Source of the DNA: an uncultured Lachnospiraceae bacterium
GTDB taxonomy: Bacteria; Bacillota; Clostridia; Lachnospirales; Lachnospiraceae
Reading direction: 5' to 3'
Assembly (NCBI GenBank): GCA_947631505.1
Contig: CANRLR010000003.1
Location: 62,001 to 126,000 of the forward strand
DNA length: 64,000 nt
A model generated the notes under the pieces. That model saw only the letters and a list, made by a program, of their open reading frames with translations. It was not told where the DNA came from and made no database searches. Shown piece after piece: positions 53,426 through 62,195 of this stretch. Position numbers and translations under genes: made by a program. Each line of letters begins with the position of its first letter. Within the stretch, counting starts at the first letter, position 1.

Positions 53426-54130
53426 ATGAAAAAAATATTGTTACAGGGAGCTATGGATATTGAAACGGATTACTTTGTAGAACAGGTAAAAAACCTTCCG
53501 GATTATGAGTATTACAAGGAAAACGGATTTGAGTTTCATATGGCAACAGCTGGCTCGAAGAGATATATTGTCAGTACGACCGGAATGGGAACCGTGAAGG
53601 CAGCTATGGCAACGACCTTTGCACTGGAAAGATTTCACCCGACATTGGTTGTCAATCAGGGAACGGCAGGAGCTCAGGCAAGGGATTTGAGTGTTGGCGA
53701 TGTCATTCTTGTCGAAGCAGCCGTTAATATTAATCAGATGTCAATGCCGAAGAAGGAGTTAGGAGAGGGCAGTGATCCGTTTTCATGGGAAAAAGGTTCC
53801 CAGACTGTTTATTATGAGGCAGATCGGGCACTTATGGAATTGTACTCCAAAATGGAGTATACCTCCGGCAGAATGAGAAAAGGGAAAGTGGCTACCGGTG
53901 ATATTTTCAGCAGGGAGACCGACCGGATCATCTGGCTGGAAGAGAATTATGGAACTTGTGCTGAGGATATGGAAACAGCAGCCGTTTTTGAAGTATGTGA
54001 GGCATTTGGTACACCATGTACCGCACTCCGTATTATTTCAAATAATGAATTGAAGGATGCGGAATTTAATGAGGAAACGGCACGGTTATTGCAGGAATAT
54101 ATTTGGAAAATTACATATGAATTTTTATGA
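53426..54130 (+). CDS. MTA/SAH nucleosidase-like phosphorylase-superfamily enzyme
   Basis: Protein of about 234 residues of the PNP/MTAN fold. Visible features: GMGTVKAAMATTFALERFHP, NQGTAGAQARDLSVGDVILV (phosphate-loop region) and the ribose-binding CAEDMETAAVFEVCEAFG with the catalytic Glu. The start is ATG 53426 after AAAGGACAAAAAG. In bona fide MTA/SAH nucleosidases a catalytic Asp follows in the motif RVISD; here the sequence is LRIISNNE, with Asn. An oxopurine substrate is therefore possible. Annotated by family only. Confidence 0.82.
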   Translation: MKKILLQGAMDIETDYFVEQVKNLPDYEYYKENGFEFHMATAGSKRYIVSTTGMGTVKAAMATTFALERFHPTLVVNQGTAGAQARDLSVGDVILVEAAVNINQMSMPKKELGEGSDPFSWEKGSQTVYYEADRALMELYSKMEYTSGRMRKGKVATGDIFSRETDRIIWLEENYGTCAEDMETAAVFEVCEAFGTPCTALRIISNNELKDAEFNEETARLLQEYIWKITYEFL

Positions 54131-54253
54131 TGTCAGGGTCAGAAGGTCAATATTACACGTGCTTGCACGAAAGCAATGTTTGCATCGGCATTTGCGGAGC
54201 GAAGTTTGCCTTTGGCAAACTTCAAGAGCGTCGGTATTTCACGACGCTTTTTT
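54128..54253 (+). repeat. Composite repeat: family B start fused to family A (copy 3)
   Basis: 54128-54181 matches the beginning of the long family B repeat (ATGATGTCAGGGTCAGAAGG and ACACGTGCTTGCACGAAAGC). It passes directly into family A (54184-54253, CGGCATTTGCGGAGC ... AGAGCGTCGGTATTTCACGA). Compared with copies 1 and 2, family A here carries an inserted hairpin (GAAGTTTGCCTTTGGCAAAC, 54201-54225). It ends in a CGACGC T-run and can act as terminator after the nucleosidase gene. Confidence 0.8.
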
Positions 54254-54276
54254 TATAAAAGTGGAATAAAATCGTT

Positions 54277-54314
54277 CCCCCTTGCATAAATATGTAGTGC
54301 AAAGGGGGTTTTTT
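54277..54314 (+). terminator. Terminator-like hairpin overlapping the SpoIID-like ribosome site
   Basis: CCCCCTTGCA pairs with TGCAAAGGGGG, followed by six T and, two bases later, the TTG start codon. The right arm contains the only Shine-Dalgarno sequence (AAAGGGGG), so the hairpin could hide it or stop transcription before the gene. Confidence 0.7.
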
Positions 54315-54315
54315 A

Positions 54316-56091
54316 TTGAGACGGACAGGCAGAGTAATTTTTATTTTCGTACTTCTTCTCTCCAGTATGGCCGGATTATGGTTGTTTCAGTCCTGGCGGG
54401 AAGCAAAAAAAATGGAAACAATGCAGCAATTTCAGAATGTATATATTACGTCGTCGAGCGGGACGGCTATTTCTGCTGTGTGCGGGGGTGAAAAGAAAAC
54501 ATGGGAATCCGTTTCAGAAGTGGATGTGGAGGGGATTGCGGATGTAGAACTGGTGGAAGGGAAGGTCGTAAAAATTACAAAAAAACCGGAGACGATTACC
54601 GGAAAAATATTAAAGATAACGGAACAATCCATAACATTGGAGGAATACGGAGAGATAACACTGCATCGGGATTTTGTTATTTATCATCGGGACAAATCGG
54701 GACAGATTTATACCGGGAATCAATCGGAACTGACAGTGGGAAGTGCCAGTGTGTCATTTGTGGCAGCAGGAACGGAATTGTGCGCGGCGGTAATGGAAGA
54801 CGAAGAATTGGAAAATATCCGTGTGCTTCTTAAAAATAATGCGGGTACTTCTTATGATATGGACAAGGTCACGATTACGGCAGACACGGATTATACAGTC
54901 AGACAGAAAGAAAATACCGTTGTACATAAAAAAGGTGAGAAAATTACATTTTCCAAAGAAGAGATCAATGAGCCGGTTGTAATTTCAACAGGCAGAAAGG
55001 GAAAGTTACAAATTGAGGGACTGAAACGGCAGCAGGGAGTGCCGTGGTACCGGGGAGAATTGGAATTGACGGCAGGAGGGAAAGGAATTCATGTTATAAA
55101 TGAGCTTCCGCTGGAAGAATATTTGTATAGTGTAGTGCCAAGTGAGATGCCGGCAGAATACAGCCCGGAAGCGTTGAAGGCACAGGCAGTATGTGCGCGG
55201 ACCTATGCGGTGCAGCAGATGAAGAACCAGCGTTTGGCAAAGGAGGGAGCACATGTGGATGACAGTGTTTCCTTTCAGGTCTACAATAATCTTCAGGAGG
55301 ATTCACGAGCGGTTCAGGCAGTTCAGGCAACGAAAAATCAAGTAGTGACCCATGAAGATCAAGTAGTAACTACTTATTTTTTCTCGGCATCCTGTGGAAG
55401 CACTTCGGGTATGAAAGATGTCTGGTTTACGAAAAAGGATGTGTCCTATCTGCCGGCACAGATTCAGACAATACCCCAGAGCAAGCGGGACTTATCAAAA
55501 GAAGAAGATTTCCTATCTTTTATGAAAGAGTCTGTTCAGACGGTGGACAACACCTCCCCTTGGTATCGCTGGGAAACTACGATTGCTGCAAAGGATTTAA
55601 AAAAGTCCATTGAGAAAAATATAGCGAACCGCTACGGAGTGAATAAGACACAGATCCAGACAAAGAGCAAAGATAATATCTGGCAGAGCAGGCCGGTGGA
55701 GACGGTGGGAGATATTAAGAACATAACGGTGAAGCAAAGAGGTACCGGAGGGGTGGTTTCTGTTATAGAGATAGAAGGAACGCAGAATACGGTGCAGGTA
55801 TATACCGAATATAATATCCGTCTATTGTTAGCGGGAACAAAAACAGTATATAAAAGACAGGACAAACAAGAGGTGACAGGATTATCTTTATTGCCGAGCG
55901 GATTTTTTTATATGGAAAAAAAGGGGGATTCTTATGTGTTCCATGGCGGCGGTTATGGCCATGGTGTGGGGATGAGCCAAAATGGTGCCAATACAATGGC
56001 AAAACAGGGAAAGACTTATCTGGAAATCCTTACTTTTTATTTTCCCGAAACAAAGGTACAACAGAGGCAGCTCCTTTCAGGGAAGAGATAA
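54316..56091 (+). CDS. SpoIID/LytB-domain protein
   Basis: Protein of 591 residues with an N-terminal membrane anchor (VIFIFVLLLSSMAGLWLF) and a long beta-rich region (about 30-230). The C-terminal SpoIID/LytB domain (about 255-580) has LEEYLYSVVPSEMPAEYSPE with the catalytic Glu, LKAQAVCARTYA, the FSASCGSTSG block and the end GGYGHGVGMSQNGANTMAKQ. SpoIID is a lytic transglycosylase active on denuded glycan during engulfment. This protein is longer than SpoIID itself. The start is TTG at 54316. Its last 62 bases overlap the convergent yihY gene. Confidence 0.88.
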   Translation: MRRTGRVIFIFVLLLSSMAGLWLFQSWREAKKMETMQQFQNVYITSSSGTAISAVCGGEKKTWESVSEVDVEGIADVELVEGKVVKITKKPETITGKILKITEQSITLEEYGEITLHRDFVIYHRDKSGQIYTGNQSELTVGSASVSFVAAGTELCAAVMEDEELENIRVLLKNNAGTSYDMDKVTITADTDYTVRQKENTVVHKKGEKITFSKEEINEPVVISTGRKGKLQIEGLKRQQGVPWYRGELELTAGGKGIHVINELPLEEYLYSVVPSEMPAEYSPEALKAQAVCARTYAVQQMKNQRLAKEGAHVDDSVSFQVYNNLQEDSRAVQAVQATKNQVVTHEDQVVTTYFFSASCGSTSGMKDVWFTKKDVSYLPAQIQTIPQSKRDLSKEEDFLSFMKESVQTVDNTSPWYRWETTIAAKDLKKSIEKNIANRYGVNKTQIQTKSKDNIWQSRPVETVGDIKNITVKQRGTGGVVSVIEIEGTQNTVQVYTEYNIRLLLAGTKTVYKRQDKQEVTGLSLLPSGFFYMEKKGDSYVFHGGGYGHGVGMSQNGANTMAKQGKTYLEILTFYFPETKVQQRQLLSGKR

Positions 56092-56902
56092 GATTTAATT
56101 TTTTGTGTACCGCCAAATACTGGTTTAGCATAGCCCCCAAAAAAATGATGATAATACAAAGATATACCCACAGCATGAGAAGCACGATATTGGTCAGACT
56201 TCCGTAGGCAGAAGAAAAGGCACTTCGGTAATCGACATATAAAGAGTATAAATAAGAGAAAGCGATCCACAAAAAGGCAGAAAGTATGGCGCCGGGAATT
56301 TCCCGACGGAAAGTGGATTTTCGTTCCGGTACAAAACGGTACAGGCAGGTAAAATAGCATACAAAGACAATAAAAGCAGCTACAGAACGCAGTAAAAACG
56401 TGAGCATTGTCAGATTTGCCATAATCGGAAAGTGGGAATTGACAAGCGTTACGATCCGGTTTCCGTAGACAAGAACAATCAGGCTGAGAATAATCATTAC
56501 CGTAAATACAATTGTATAAAAGACAGAGAGGAGCCGGCGCAGCAATATATTTTTTTTCTTTGCCACCTCGTAAATTTCATTGAGTTCTATCGCGATTCCG
56601 TAAAAACCTTTGGAGCCCGCCCATAAAGTTGTGATTACCGTAATGGAAAGCAGGGTGCCGGAAGCGGATTCAAAGGTTTCATGAAGCCAGCCGCTTACCA
56701 TACTGTCTAATCCGTTTGGAATAATCCGGTCCATGGTATTTAAAATAATGTCCTCTGTGAGAGGGGTATAGTGAAGAAGTGTAATTAAAAACATCATAAA
56801 GGGAAAAAAGGATACCAAAATAAAAAAGGCAACCTGAGCGGCATGAATGGATACCCGATTTTCATCAAATTTTTTTATAAACCAGTAAATAATATTGTTC
56901 AT
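56030..56902 (-). CDS. YihY/BrkB family membrane protein
   Basis: Membrane protein of 290 residues with six predicted helices and the family block ILVSFFPFMMFLITLLHYTP at the start, then LWAGSKGFYGIAIELNEIYE, and LLMLWVYLCIIIIFLGAMLN near the end. The family is often called virulence factor BrkB or ribonuclease BN, but its true function is unresolved; an export role is suspected. AGAGAGGGAACAAT precedes the ATG. It is convergent with and overlaps the SpoIID-like gene. Confidence 0.9.
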   Translation of the reverse strand: MNNIIYWFIKKFDENRVSIHAAQVAFFILVSFFPFMMFLITLLHYTPLTEDIILNTMDRIIPNGLDSMVSGWLHETFESASGTLLSITVITTLWAGSKGFYGIAIELNEIYEVAKKKNILLRRLLSVFYTIVFTVMIILSLIVLVYGNRIVTLVNSHFPIMANLTMLTFLLRSVAAFIVFVCYFTCLYRFVPERKSTFRREIPGAILSAFLWIAFSYLYSLYVDYRSAFSSAYGSLTNIVLLMLWVYLCIIIIFLGAMLNQYLAVHKKLNLISSLKGAASVVPLFRENKK

Positions 56903-56933
56903 ATTGTTCCCTCTCTAAATTTTTCTCGAAATC

Positions 56934-56962
56934 AAGACAGATTCAATTCCATATGTTATAAT
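56934..56962 (+). promoter_or_regulatory. Probable promoter of the aquaporin-family gene
   Basis: AAGACA (56934-56939), 17 bases, TATAAT (56957-56962). A second TATAAT at 56984 lacks a -35 box. Both lie before AGGAGG at about 56996. Confidence 0.6.
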
Positions 56963-57009
56963 ATTTTATGTAGCTGAAACTATTATAATACACATAGGAG
57001 GATTTGTGA

Positions 57010-57727
57010 ATGAAATACTTAGCAGAATTTGTAGGTAGTCTTGTCTTCTTGCTGGGGGGGGTATGCTTATATGTGTAATGTTTCCCTGAAGAAGACGCTC
57101 GTATCCACGCTGAATTACATTGAACTGGTATTTGCGTGGAGTCTGGCAGTGGGGTTCGGTCTGGCAGTGGCGGTCGTTATGGGAGGACCGGCGTATCTGA
57201 ATCCGGGAGCAGTATTGGGAAACTTAATTTGGAACGGTCTGCCTGTTTCCGAGGCAGCGTTGTATCTGTTAATGGAATTTCTGGCGGCAGGAGCAGCTGT
57301 TCTGATTTGCGGAATCTTTTTCTGGGATTCATTTAAGGCATCAGGGGATGCGCCAAAGAGAGGTATTTTTTCTGCTTATCCGGTGGAAAAGAATATTCCT
57401 CTTAATTTTACACAGGAGGTATTGGCAACCTTTTTGTTCCTGTTTCTTGTGCTGCTCTGCATTACCGGATGTGCCAGTGCTCTTGTGATCGGAGCGGTTG
57501 GATTTGGAGCGGTTGCCCTGTTGTCTCTCAGTTTGAACAGTACCGGATTCAGCATGAATGCCATGCGGTCGGTATTTAGCAGTATTTGGTTTGCTATTCT
57601 GCCGATTCCAAATAAAAATGGGGAAAAGGTGGATTGGAGCTATCAGATTATTGTCAATTTGTTCGGTTCTTCCCTTGGTGGTATTTTAGCGGTTATCGCT
57701 GTGGCCTGTATCCAGAAAGCATTGTAA
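57010..57727 (+). pseudogene. Aquaporin/glycerol facilitator family gene, frame broken at a G8 tract
   Basis: ATG 57010 after AGGAGGATTTGTGA gives MKYLAEFVGSLVFLLGG, then the frame stops at TAA 57076. From the G-run (57054-57061, eight G) the next frame continues YAYMCNVSLKKTLVSTLNYI through the whole MIP fold. Recognisable parts are LNPGAVLG (first NPA position), the central linker, and GFSMNAMR (second NPA position) followed by AILPIPNKNGEKVDWSYQII. With seven G the gene would be intact at about 238 residues. It may be a pseudogene, a phase-variable gene in the off state, or a sequencing error in a homopolymer. Everything after the tract is intact, which speaks against long decay. The NPA motifs are unusual (NPG and NAM). 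Confidence 0.82.
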
Positions 57728-57745
57728 ATTTATGCAGACTGGGAC

Positions 57746-57775
57746 TTGACAGTTCCCTGTCCTTTGTGCTACAGT
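57746..57775 (+). promoter_or_regulatory. Sigma-A promoter of the pheST T-box transcript
   Basis: TTGACA (57746-57751), 18 bases, TACAGT (57770-57775). Transcription would start near 57782, giving a leader of about 390 bases. Confidence 0.75.
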
Positions 57776-57781
57776 AGGTGT

Positions 57782-58087
57782 ACATAAAAGTGAAAGGCAA
57801 AGATGGTGCGGACTTTTTGTCCACAGATTACTATTTCCCATCAGAGAGACGGAATCATCGGCTGTAAGTTCTGTCAGGTTCAGATAGTAGTTGAATTTCT
57901 CACCGGAGTTCTGCTTTTGAAAAGAGTACACATAACCTATTGGCGTGTTCTTTATTAGAGAGCAGCGAGTGATACCCGTTACTGTATTCATTGAGAGCCT
58001 GTTGGGAATTTCTACAGGAATCAGGGTGGTACCGCGGAAGAAGAATTCGTCCCCTGCATATATGACTATATGCAGGGGTTTTTTTAT
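57782..58087 (+). ncRNA. T-box riboswitch (phenylalanine) upstream of pheST
   Basis: The T-box signature AGGGTGGTACCGCG (58023-58036) lies before a terminator hairpin CCCCTGCATATA/TATATGCAGGGG (58051-58078) with seven or more T. Upstream a long stem I region is followed by GAATTTCTC, where TTC (57897-57899) is a plausible specifier for phenylalanine. Uncharged tRNA-Phe would stabilise the antiterminator and allow expression of pheS and pheT. The T-box and terminator are certain; the exact specifier is inferred. Confidence 0.93.
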
Positions 58088-58174
58088 TCAGTGCCAAAAT
58101 TTATCTCCTACAGGAATGTGAATTGAGAGTAGGATTGTGAGAAGAATGAAAGCACCATAGAATGGAGGAAAATC

Positions 58175-59194
58175 ATGAAAGAAAAATTGAGTCAGATCAT
58201 GGATAGTGCATTGGAACAGATTGAAAAATCCGGCGGGCTGGATAAGTTAAATGATATCCGTGTGGCATTTTTAGGAAAGAAAGGAGAGCTTACCAGTGTC
58301 CTGAAAGCGATGAAGGATGTCGCTCCAGAGGACAGACCGAAGGTCGGTCAGATGGTAAATGAAGCAAGAGCCAAAATCGAAGCGAAATTAGAGGAAAAAA
58401 AGACGGCGTTCGAGAAAGCATTGCGGGAAGAAAAAATGAAAGCGGAAGTCATTGATGTCACACTGCCGGGCAGAAAAATGGAAATGGGACACCGCCATCC
58501 CAATACGATTACGTTAGAAGAAGTAGAAAAAATCTTTATCGGCATGGGATATGAGGTTGTAGAGGGACCGGAAGTGGAATATGATTATTATAACTTTGAG
58601 GCATTGAATATTCCAGCAAATCATCCGGCGAAGGACGAACAGGATACGTTCTATATTAATGATAAAATTCTTCTCCGTACCCAGACATCATCCGTGCAGG
58701 TACATGAAATGGAAAAAGGTAAGCTTCCGATCCGTATGATTTCACCGGGAAGAGTTTTCCGAAGTGATGATGTGGATGCCACGCATTCCCCGTCGTTTCA
58801 TCAGATCGAAGGACTGGTTATTGATAAGAATGTTACCTTTGCTGATTTGAAAGGAACGTTGGAGCAGTTTGCAAAGCAGCTGTTCGGAGAGGAGACGAGA
58901 GTAAAATTCCGTCCGCATCATTTCCCGTTCACAGAGCCGAGTGCGGAGATGGATGTAACCTGTTTTAAATGCGGAGGGAAAGGATGCCGGTTCTGTAAAG
59001 GTGAGGGCTGGATTGAGATTCTTGGCTGTGGTATGGTTCATCCCCATGTATTTGAGATGAGTGGAATTGATCCGGAAGAATATAAGGGATTTGCTTTTGG
59101 TGTTGGTTTGGAGCGTATTGCATTGTTGAAATATGAAATTGATGATATGCGTCTTTTATATGAAAATGATAAACGTTTCTTAGACCAGTTCTAA
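58175..59194 (+). CDS. pheS: Phenylalanyl-tRNA synthetase alpha subunit
   Basis: Catalytic subunit of 339 residues of the alpha2-beta2 enzyme. An N-terminal coiled-coil (about 1-90) precedes the class II core: motif 1 near residue 115 (HPNTITLEEVEKIFIGMG), motif 2 PGRVFRSDDVDATHSPSFHQ near residue 190, then motif 3 GFAFGVGLERIALLKYEIDD near residue 310. GGAGG precedes the ATG. Controlled by the T-box upstream. Confidence 0.97.
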   Translation: MKEKLSQIMDSALEQIEKSGGLDKLNDIRVAFLGKKGELTSVLKAMKDVAPEDRPKVGQMVNEARAKIEAKLEEKKTAFEKALREEKMKAEVIDVTLPGRKMEMGHRHPNTITLEEVEKIFIGMGYEVVEGPEVEYDYYNFEALNIPANHPAKDEQDTFYINDKILLRTQTSSVQVHEMEKGKLPIRMISPGRVFRSDDVDATHSPSFHQIEGLVIDKNVTFADLKGTLEQFAKQLFGEETRVKFRPHHFPFTEPSAEMDVTCFKCGGKGCRFCKGEGWIEILGCGMVHPHVFEMSGIDPEEYKGFAFGVGLERIALLKYEIDDMRLLYENDKRFLDQF

Positions 59195-59236
59195 GAAGTT
59201 CTATAGGATGATGAAGAGGAAAGTGAGGAAGATGAG

Positions 59237-61675
59237 ATGAATACACCATTATCATGGATTAAAGCTTACGTGCCGGAGCTAGACTGCACGGAGCAGGAAT
59301 ATATGGACGCAATGACGATGTCTGGAACAAAAGTAGAGGGATATGAGAAATTTGACGCAGATTTAGATAAAATCATTGTTGGTAAAATTGAGAAAATAGA
59401 AAAGCATCCGGATGCGGATAAATTGGTCGTATGTCAGGTTGCCATTGATGAAGCGGGAACAACGACACAGATCGTAACCGGGGCTTCCAATGTAAAAGAG
59501 GGACAGAAGGTTCCTGTCGTATTGGCTGGCGGACGTGTGGCTGGCGGCCATGATGGCAAAAAAGTAGAGGGTGGTATTAAAATTAAAAAGGGAAAACTTC
59601 GCGGCGTGGAAAGCAACGGTATGATGTGTTCGATTGAAGAACTTGGCTCTTCTACCGATTTTTATCCCGATGCACCGGAGGACGGTATCTATATTCTGAG
59701 TGACAATCCGTCATATCAAGATGCACCGGTAGGAAGTGATGCAATCGCACTGTTGGGATTTCATGATGCTAATTTTGAGTATGAGGTAACATCGAACCGT
59801 GTGGATTGTTTCGGAGTTATCGGTATTGCCAGAGAGGCAGCCGCGACCTTTCGCAAACCATTTGTCCCACCGGTCATGAAAGAGGTGGGGAATAGTGAAA
59901 AGACAGAGGACTATATTTCAGTAGATGTTCAGGCAGCAGATCTGTGTTCCCGTTATGTGGCAAGAGTCGTTAAAAATATTAAACTTGCACCGTCGCCGGA
60001 GTGGATGCAGAGAAGACTGGCTGCCAGTGGAATCCGTCCGATTAATAACATTGTAGATATTACAAATTATGTAATGGAAGAGTATGGACAGCCGATGCAC
60101 GCATATGATCTGGATACGATTGCCGGGAAAAAGATTGTAGTGAAACGTGCGGAGGATGGAGAAAAGTTCCAGACACTGGATGGTCAGGAGAGAGAATTGG
60201 ATTCTTCGGTCCTTATGATCTGTGACGCTGAGAAATCCGTAGGAATTGCCGGAATAATGGGTGGTGAGAATTCTAAAATCACGGATGATGTAAAGACAAT
60301 GCTTTTTGAGGCGGCCTGCTTTGACGGAACCAATATTCGTCTGTCCGGTAAAAAAGTAGGAATGAGAACGGATGCTCAGGCAAAATTTGAAAAGGGACTG
60401 GACCCTAATAATACAATGGAAGCGATGAATCGTGCCTGTCAGTTAATCGAAGAACTGGGAGCCGGTGAAGTGGTTGGCGGCTGTGTGGATGTGTATCCGG
60501 AGAAAAAGGAACCGATTGCGGTTTCTTATGATGTGGATAAAATTAATGCTCTTCTTGGTATCCATGTATCGGAGGACGAAATGTGTGAATACTGGAGCAT
60601 GGTAGATCTGGTACCAGATCAAGATAAGAAATGTGTGCTCATTCCTACATGGCGGCAGGATGTTCTCCGTTTGGCTGACTTGGCGGAGGAAGTGGCACGT
60701 TTCTATGGTTATGATAAGATTCCGACTACACTGCCGAGCGGAGAGGCAACACAGGGTGGCATATCGTATCAGACAACGATTCAGAATATTGCCAGAAATG
60801 TGATAGAACAATTTGGTTTCTCTGAAGGTATGACCTATTCATTTGAGAGTCCGAAAGTATTTGATAAATTATTGATACCGGAGAAGGATGAACTTCGGAA
60901 CGCTATTGAAATTGCGAATCCGCTCGGGGTTGATTATAGTATTATGAGAACCTCTCCGTTAAATGGTATGCTCACTTCACTGGCAACGAACTATAGTCAC
61001 CGTAACAAAGATGTAAGACTGTATGAACTTGCCAATGTTTATCTTCCAAAAGCATTGCCATTGACCGAGCTGCCGGAAGAGAGAATGAAGCTCTGCCTCG
61101 GTATGTACGGAGCAGGTGATTTCTTTGACATGAAGGGATGTGCAGAAGCAGTTTTTGAAAAGCTTGGCATCAAAGAAGTGGTAACGTATGAGCCAAAAGA
61201 GGATACGCCATTTCTTCATCCGGGACGGAAAGCGGATATAACGATTGGGGAAACACCGGCCGGCTATTTAGGAGAAGTGCATCCGGAGGTCGCAGATAAT
61301 TACAATTTGGGAACAAAGACCTATGTAGCAGTTCTGGATGTAGAAGTACTTGCGAAAAAGGCTGACTTTGATGTAAAATATAAGGGAGTTGCTAAATTCC
61401 CTGCTGTGACGCGGGATATCTCGCTTGTTATGAAAAAGGATGTTCTGGCAGGACAGGTCGAAGAGGTTATTCGTAAGAACGGCGGGAAATTATTGGAAGC
61501 ATATCACCTCTTTGATATTTACGAGGGGGATAATATTGGCGCGGATGAAAAATCCTTGGCATATTCTATCCGATTCCGTGCTAAAGACCGTACCTTGGAA
61601 GACAAGGACGTTACGACAGTCATGGATAAAATTCTTAAAAAGTTGGAATCCTTAGGAGTAGCACTTAGACAGTAG
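59237..61675 (+). CDS. pheT: Phenylalanyl-tRNA synthetase beta subunit
   Basis: Subunit of 812 residues with EMAP-like tRNA-binding domain (about 40-150), B3/B4 editing domain (about 210-390), B5 domain (about 410-475), core and the C-terminal anticodon-binding FDX-ACB domain (about 715-812: KFPAVTRDISLVMKKDV). The length is typical. The ATG follows GTGAGGAAGATGAG. It is co-transcribed with pheS, 42 bases apart. The VanZ gene follows at once. Confidence 0.96.
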   Translation: MNTPLSWIKAYVPELDCTEQEYMDAMTMSGTKVEGYEKFDADLDKIIVGKIEKIEKHPDADKLVVCQVAIDEAGTTTQIVTGASNVKEGQKVPVVLAGGRVAGGHDGKKVEGGIKIKKGKLRGVESNGMMCSIEELGSSTDFYPDAPEDGIYILSDNPSYQDAPVGSDAIALLGFHDANFEYEVTSNRVDCFGVIGIAREAAATFRKPFVPPVMKEVGNSEKTEDYISVDVQAADLCSRYVARVVKNIKLAPSPEWMQRRLAASGIRPINNIVDITNYVMEEYGQPMHAYDLDTIAGKKIVVKRAEDGEKFQTLDGQERELDSSVLMICDAEKSVGIAGIMGGENSKITDDVKTMLFEAACFDGTNIRLSGKKVGMRTDAQAKFEKGLDPNNTMEAMNRACQLIEELGAGEVVGGCVDVYPEKKEPIAVSYDVDKINALLGIHVSEDEMCEYWSMVDLVPDQDKKCVLIPTWRQDVLRLADLAEEVARFYGYDKIPTTLPSGEATQGGISYQTTIQNIARNVIEQFGFSEGMTYSFESPKVFDKLLIPEKDELRNAIEIANPLGVDYSIMRTSPLNGMLTSLATNYSHRNKDVRLYELANVYLPKALPLTELPEERMKLCLGMYGAGDFFDMKGCAEAVFEKLGIKEVVTYEPKEDTPFLHPGRKADITIGETPAGYLGEVHPEVADNYNLGTKTYVAVLDVEVLAKKADFDVKYKGVAKFPAVTRDISLVMKKDVLAGQVEEVIRKNGGKLLEAYHLFDIYEGDNIGADEKSLAYSIRFRAKDRTLEDKDVTTVMDKILKKLESLGVALRQ

Positions 61676-61686
61676 GAGTGATAGGG

Positions 61687-62172
61687 TTGAAGAAACTGAT
61701 TAGCAATGTCTTGGCGGTATGTTTTATCTGTTATATGATTTTGCTTGTGTATTTTTTGTTTTTTAGTGAGGAGTATGGACGTACTGAGCCGTACTCCTCC
61801 TATCAATACAATTTACATCTTTTTCATGAATTAAAGAGATACTTTTCCTATCGGAACCGGATTGGTGATATGTATTTCCTGATTAATGTCGTCGGAAATG
61901 TTGTTGCCTTTATGCCGTTTGGTTTTCTTGTCCCGGTACTGTACCGGGAGCAGAGGAAAGATGTAGTCTATCAGGGACATTTTTTCAGGAGTTTTCTGTT
62001 CGTATCCATGCTTGGTCTTCTTATGAGCCTTGCGGTGGAGACGGTACAGCTTGTAACAAAAGTCGGATGCTTTGATGTGGATGACTTATTTTTAAATACG
62101 GTCGGTGTAATGCTTGGTTACATGATATACTTTATATGCAAGAAACTGATTGGCACCTTTGGCAGGAAATAG
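61687..62172 (+). CDS. VanZ family membrane protein
   Basis: Membrane protein of about 161 residues with four helices. Family blocks: INVVGNVVAFMPFGFLVP near residue 75 and SLAVETVQLVTKVGCFDVDDLFLNTVGVMLG (split: VETVQLVTKVGCFDVDD, then LFLNTVGVMLG) near residue 115. VanZ-type proteins confer low-level teicoplanin resistance in one plasmid system, but chromosomal ones are mostly of unknown function. The start is TTG at 61687, nine bases after AGGAG; GTG at 61678 overlaps that site. Confidence 0.88.
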   Translation: MKKLISNVLAVCFICYMILLVYFLFFSEEYGRTEPYSSYQYNLHLFHELKRYFSYRNRIGDMYFLINVVGNVVAFMPFGFLVPVLYREQRKDVVYQGHFFRSFLFVSMLGLLMSLAVETVQLVTKVGCFDVDDLFLNTVGVMLGYMIYFICKKLIGTFGRK

Positions 62173-62195
62173 TTGTACAAAAGGGGGAATGTTCG

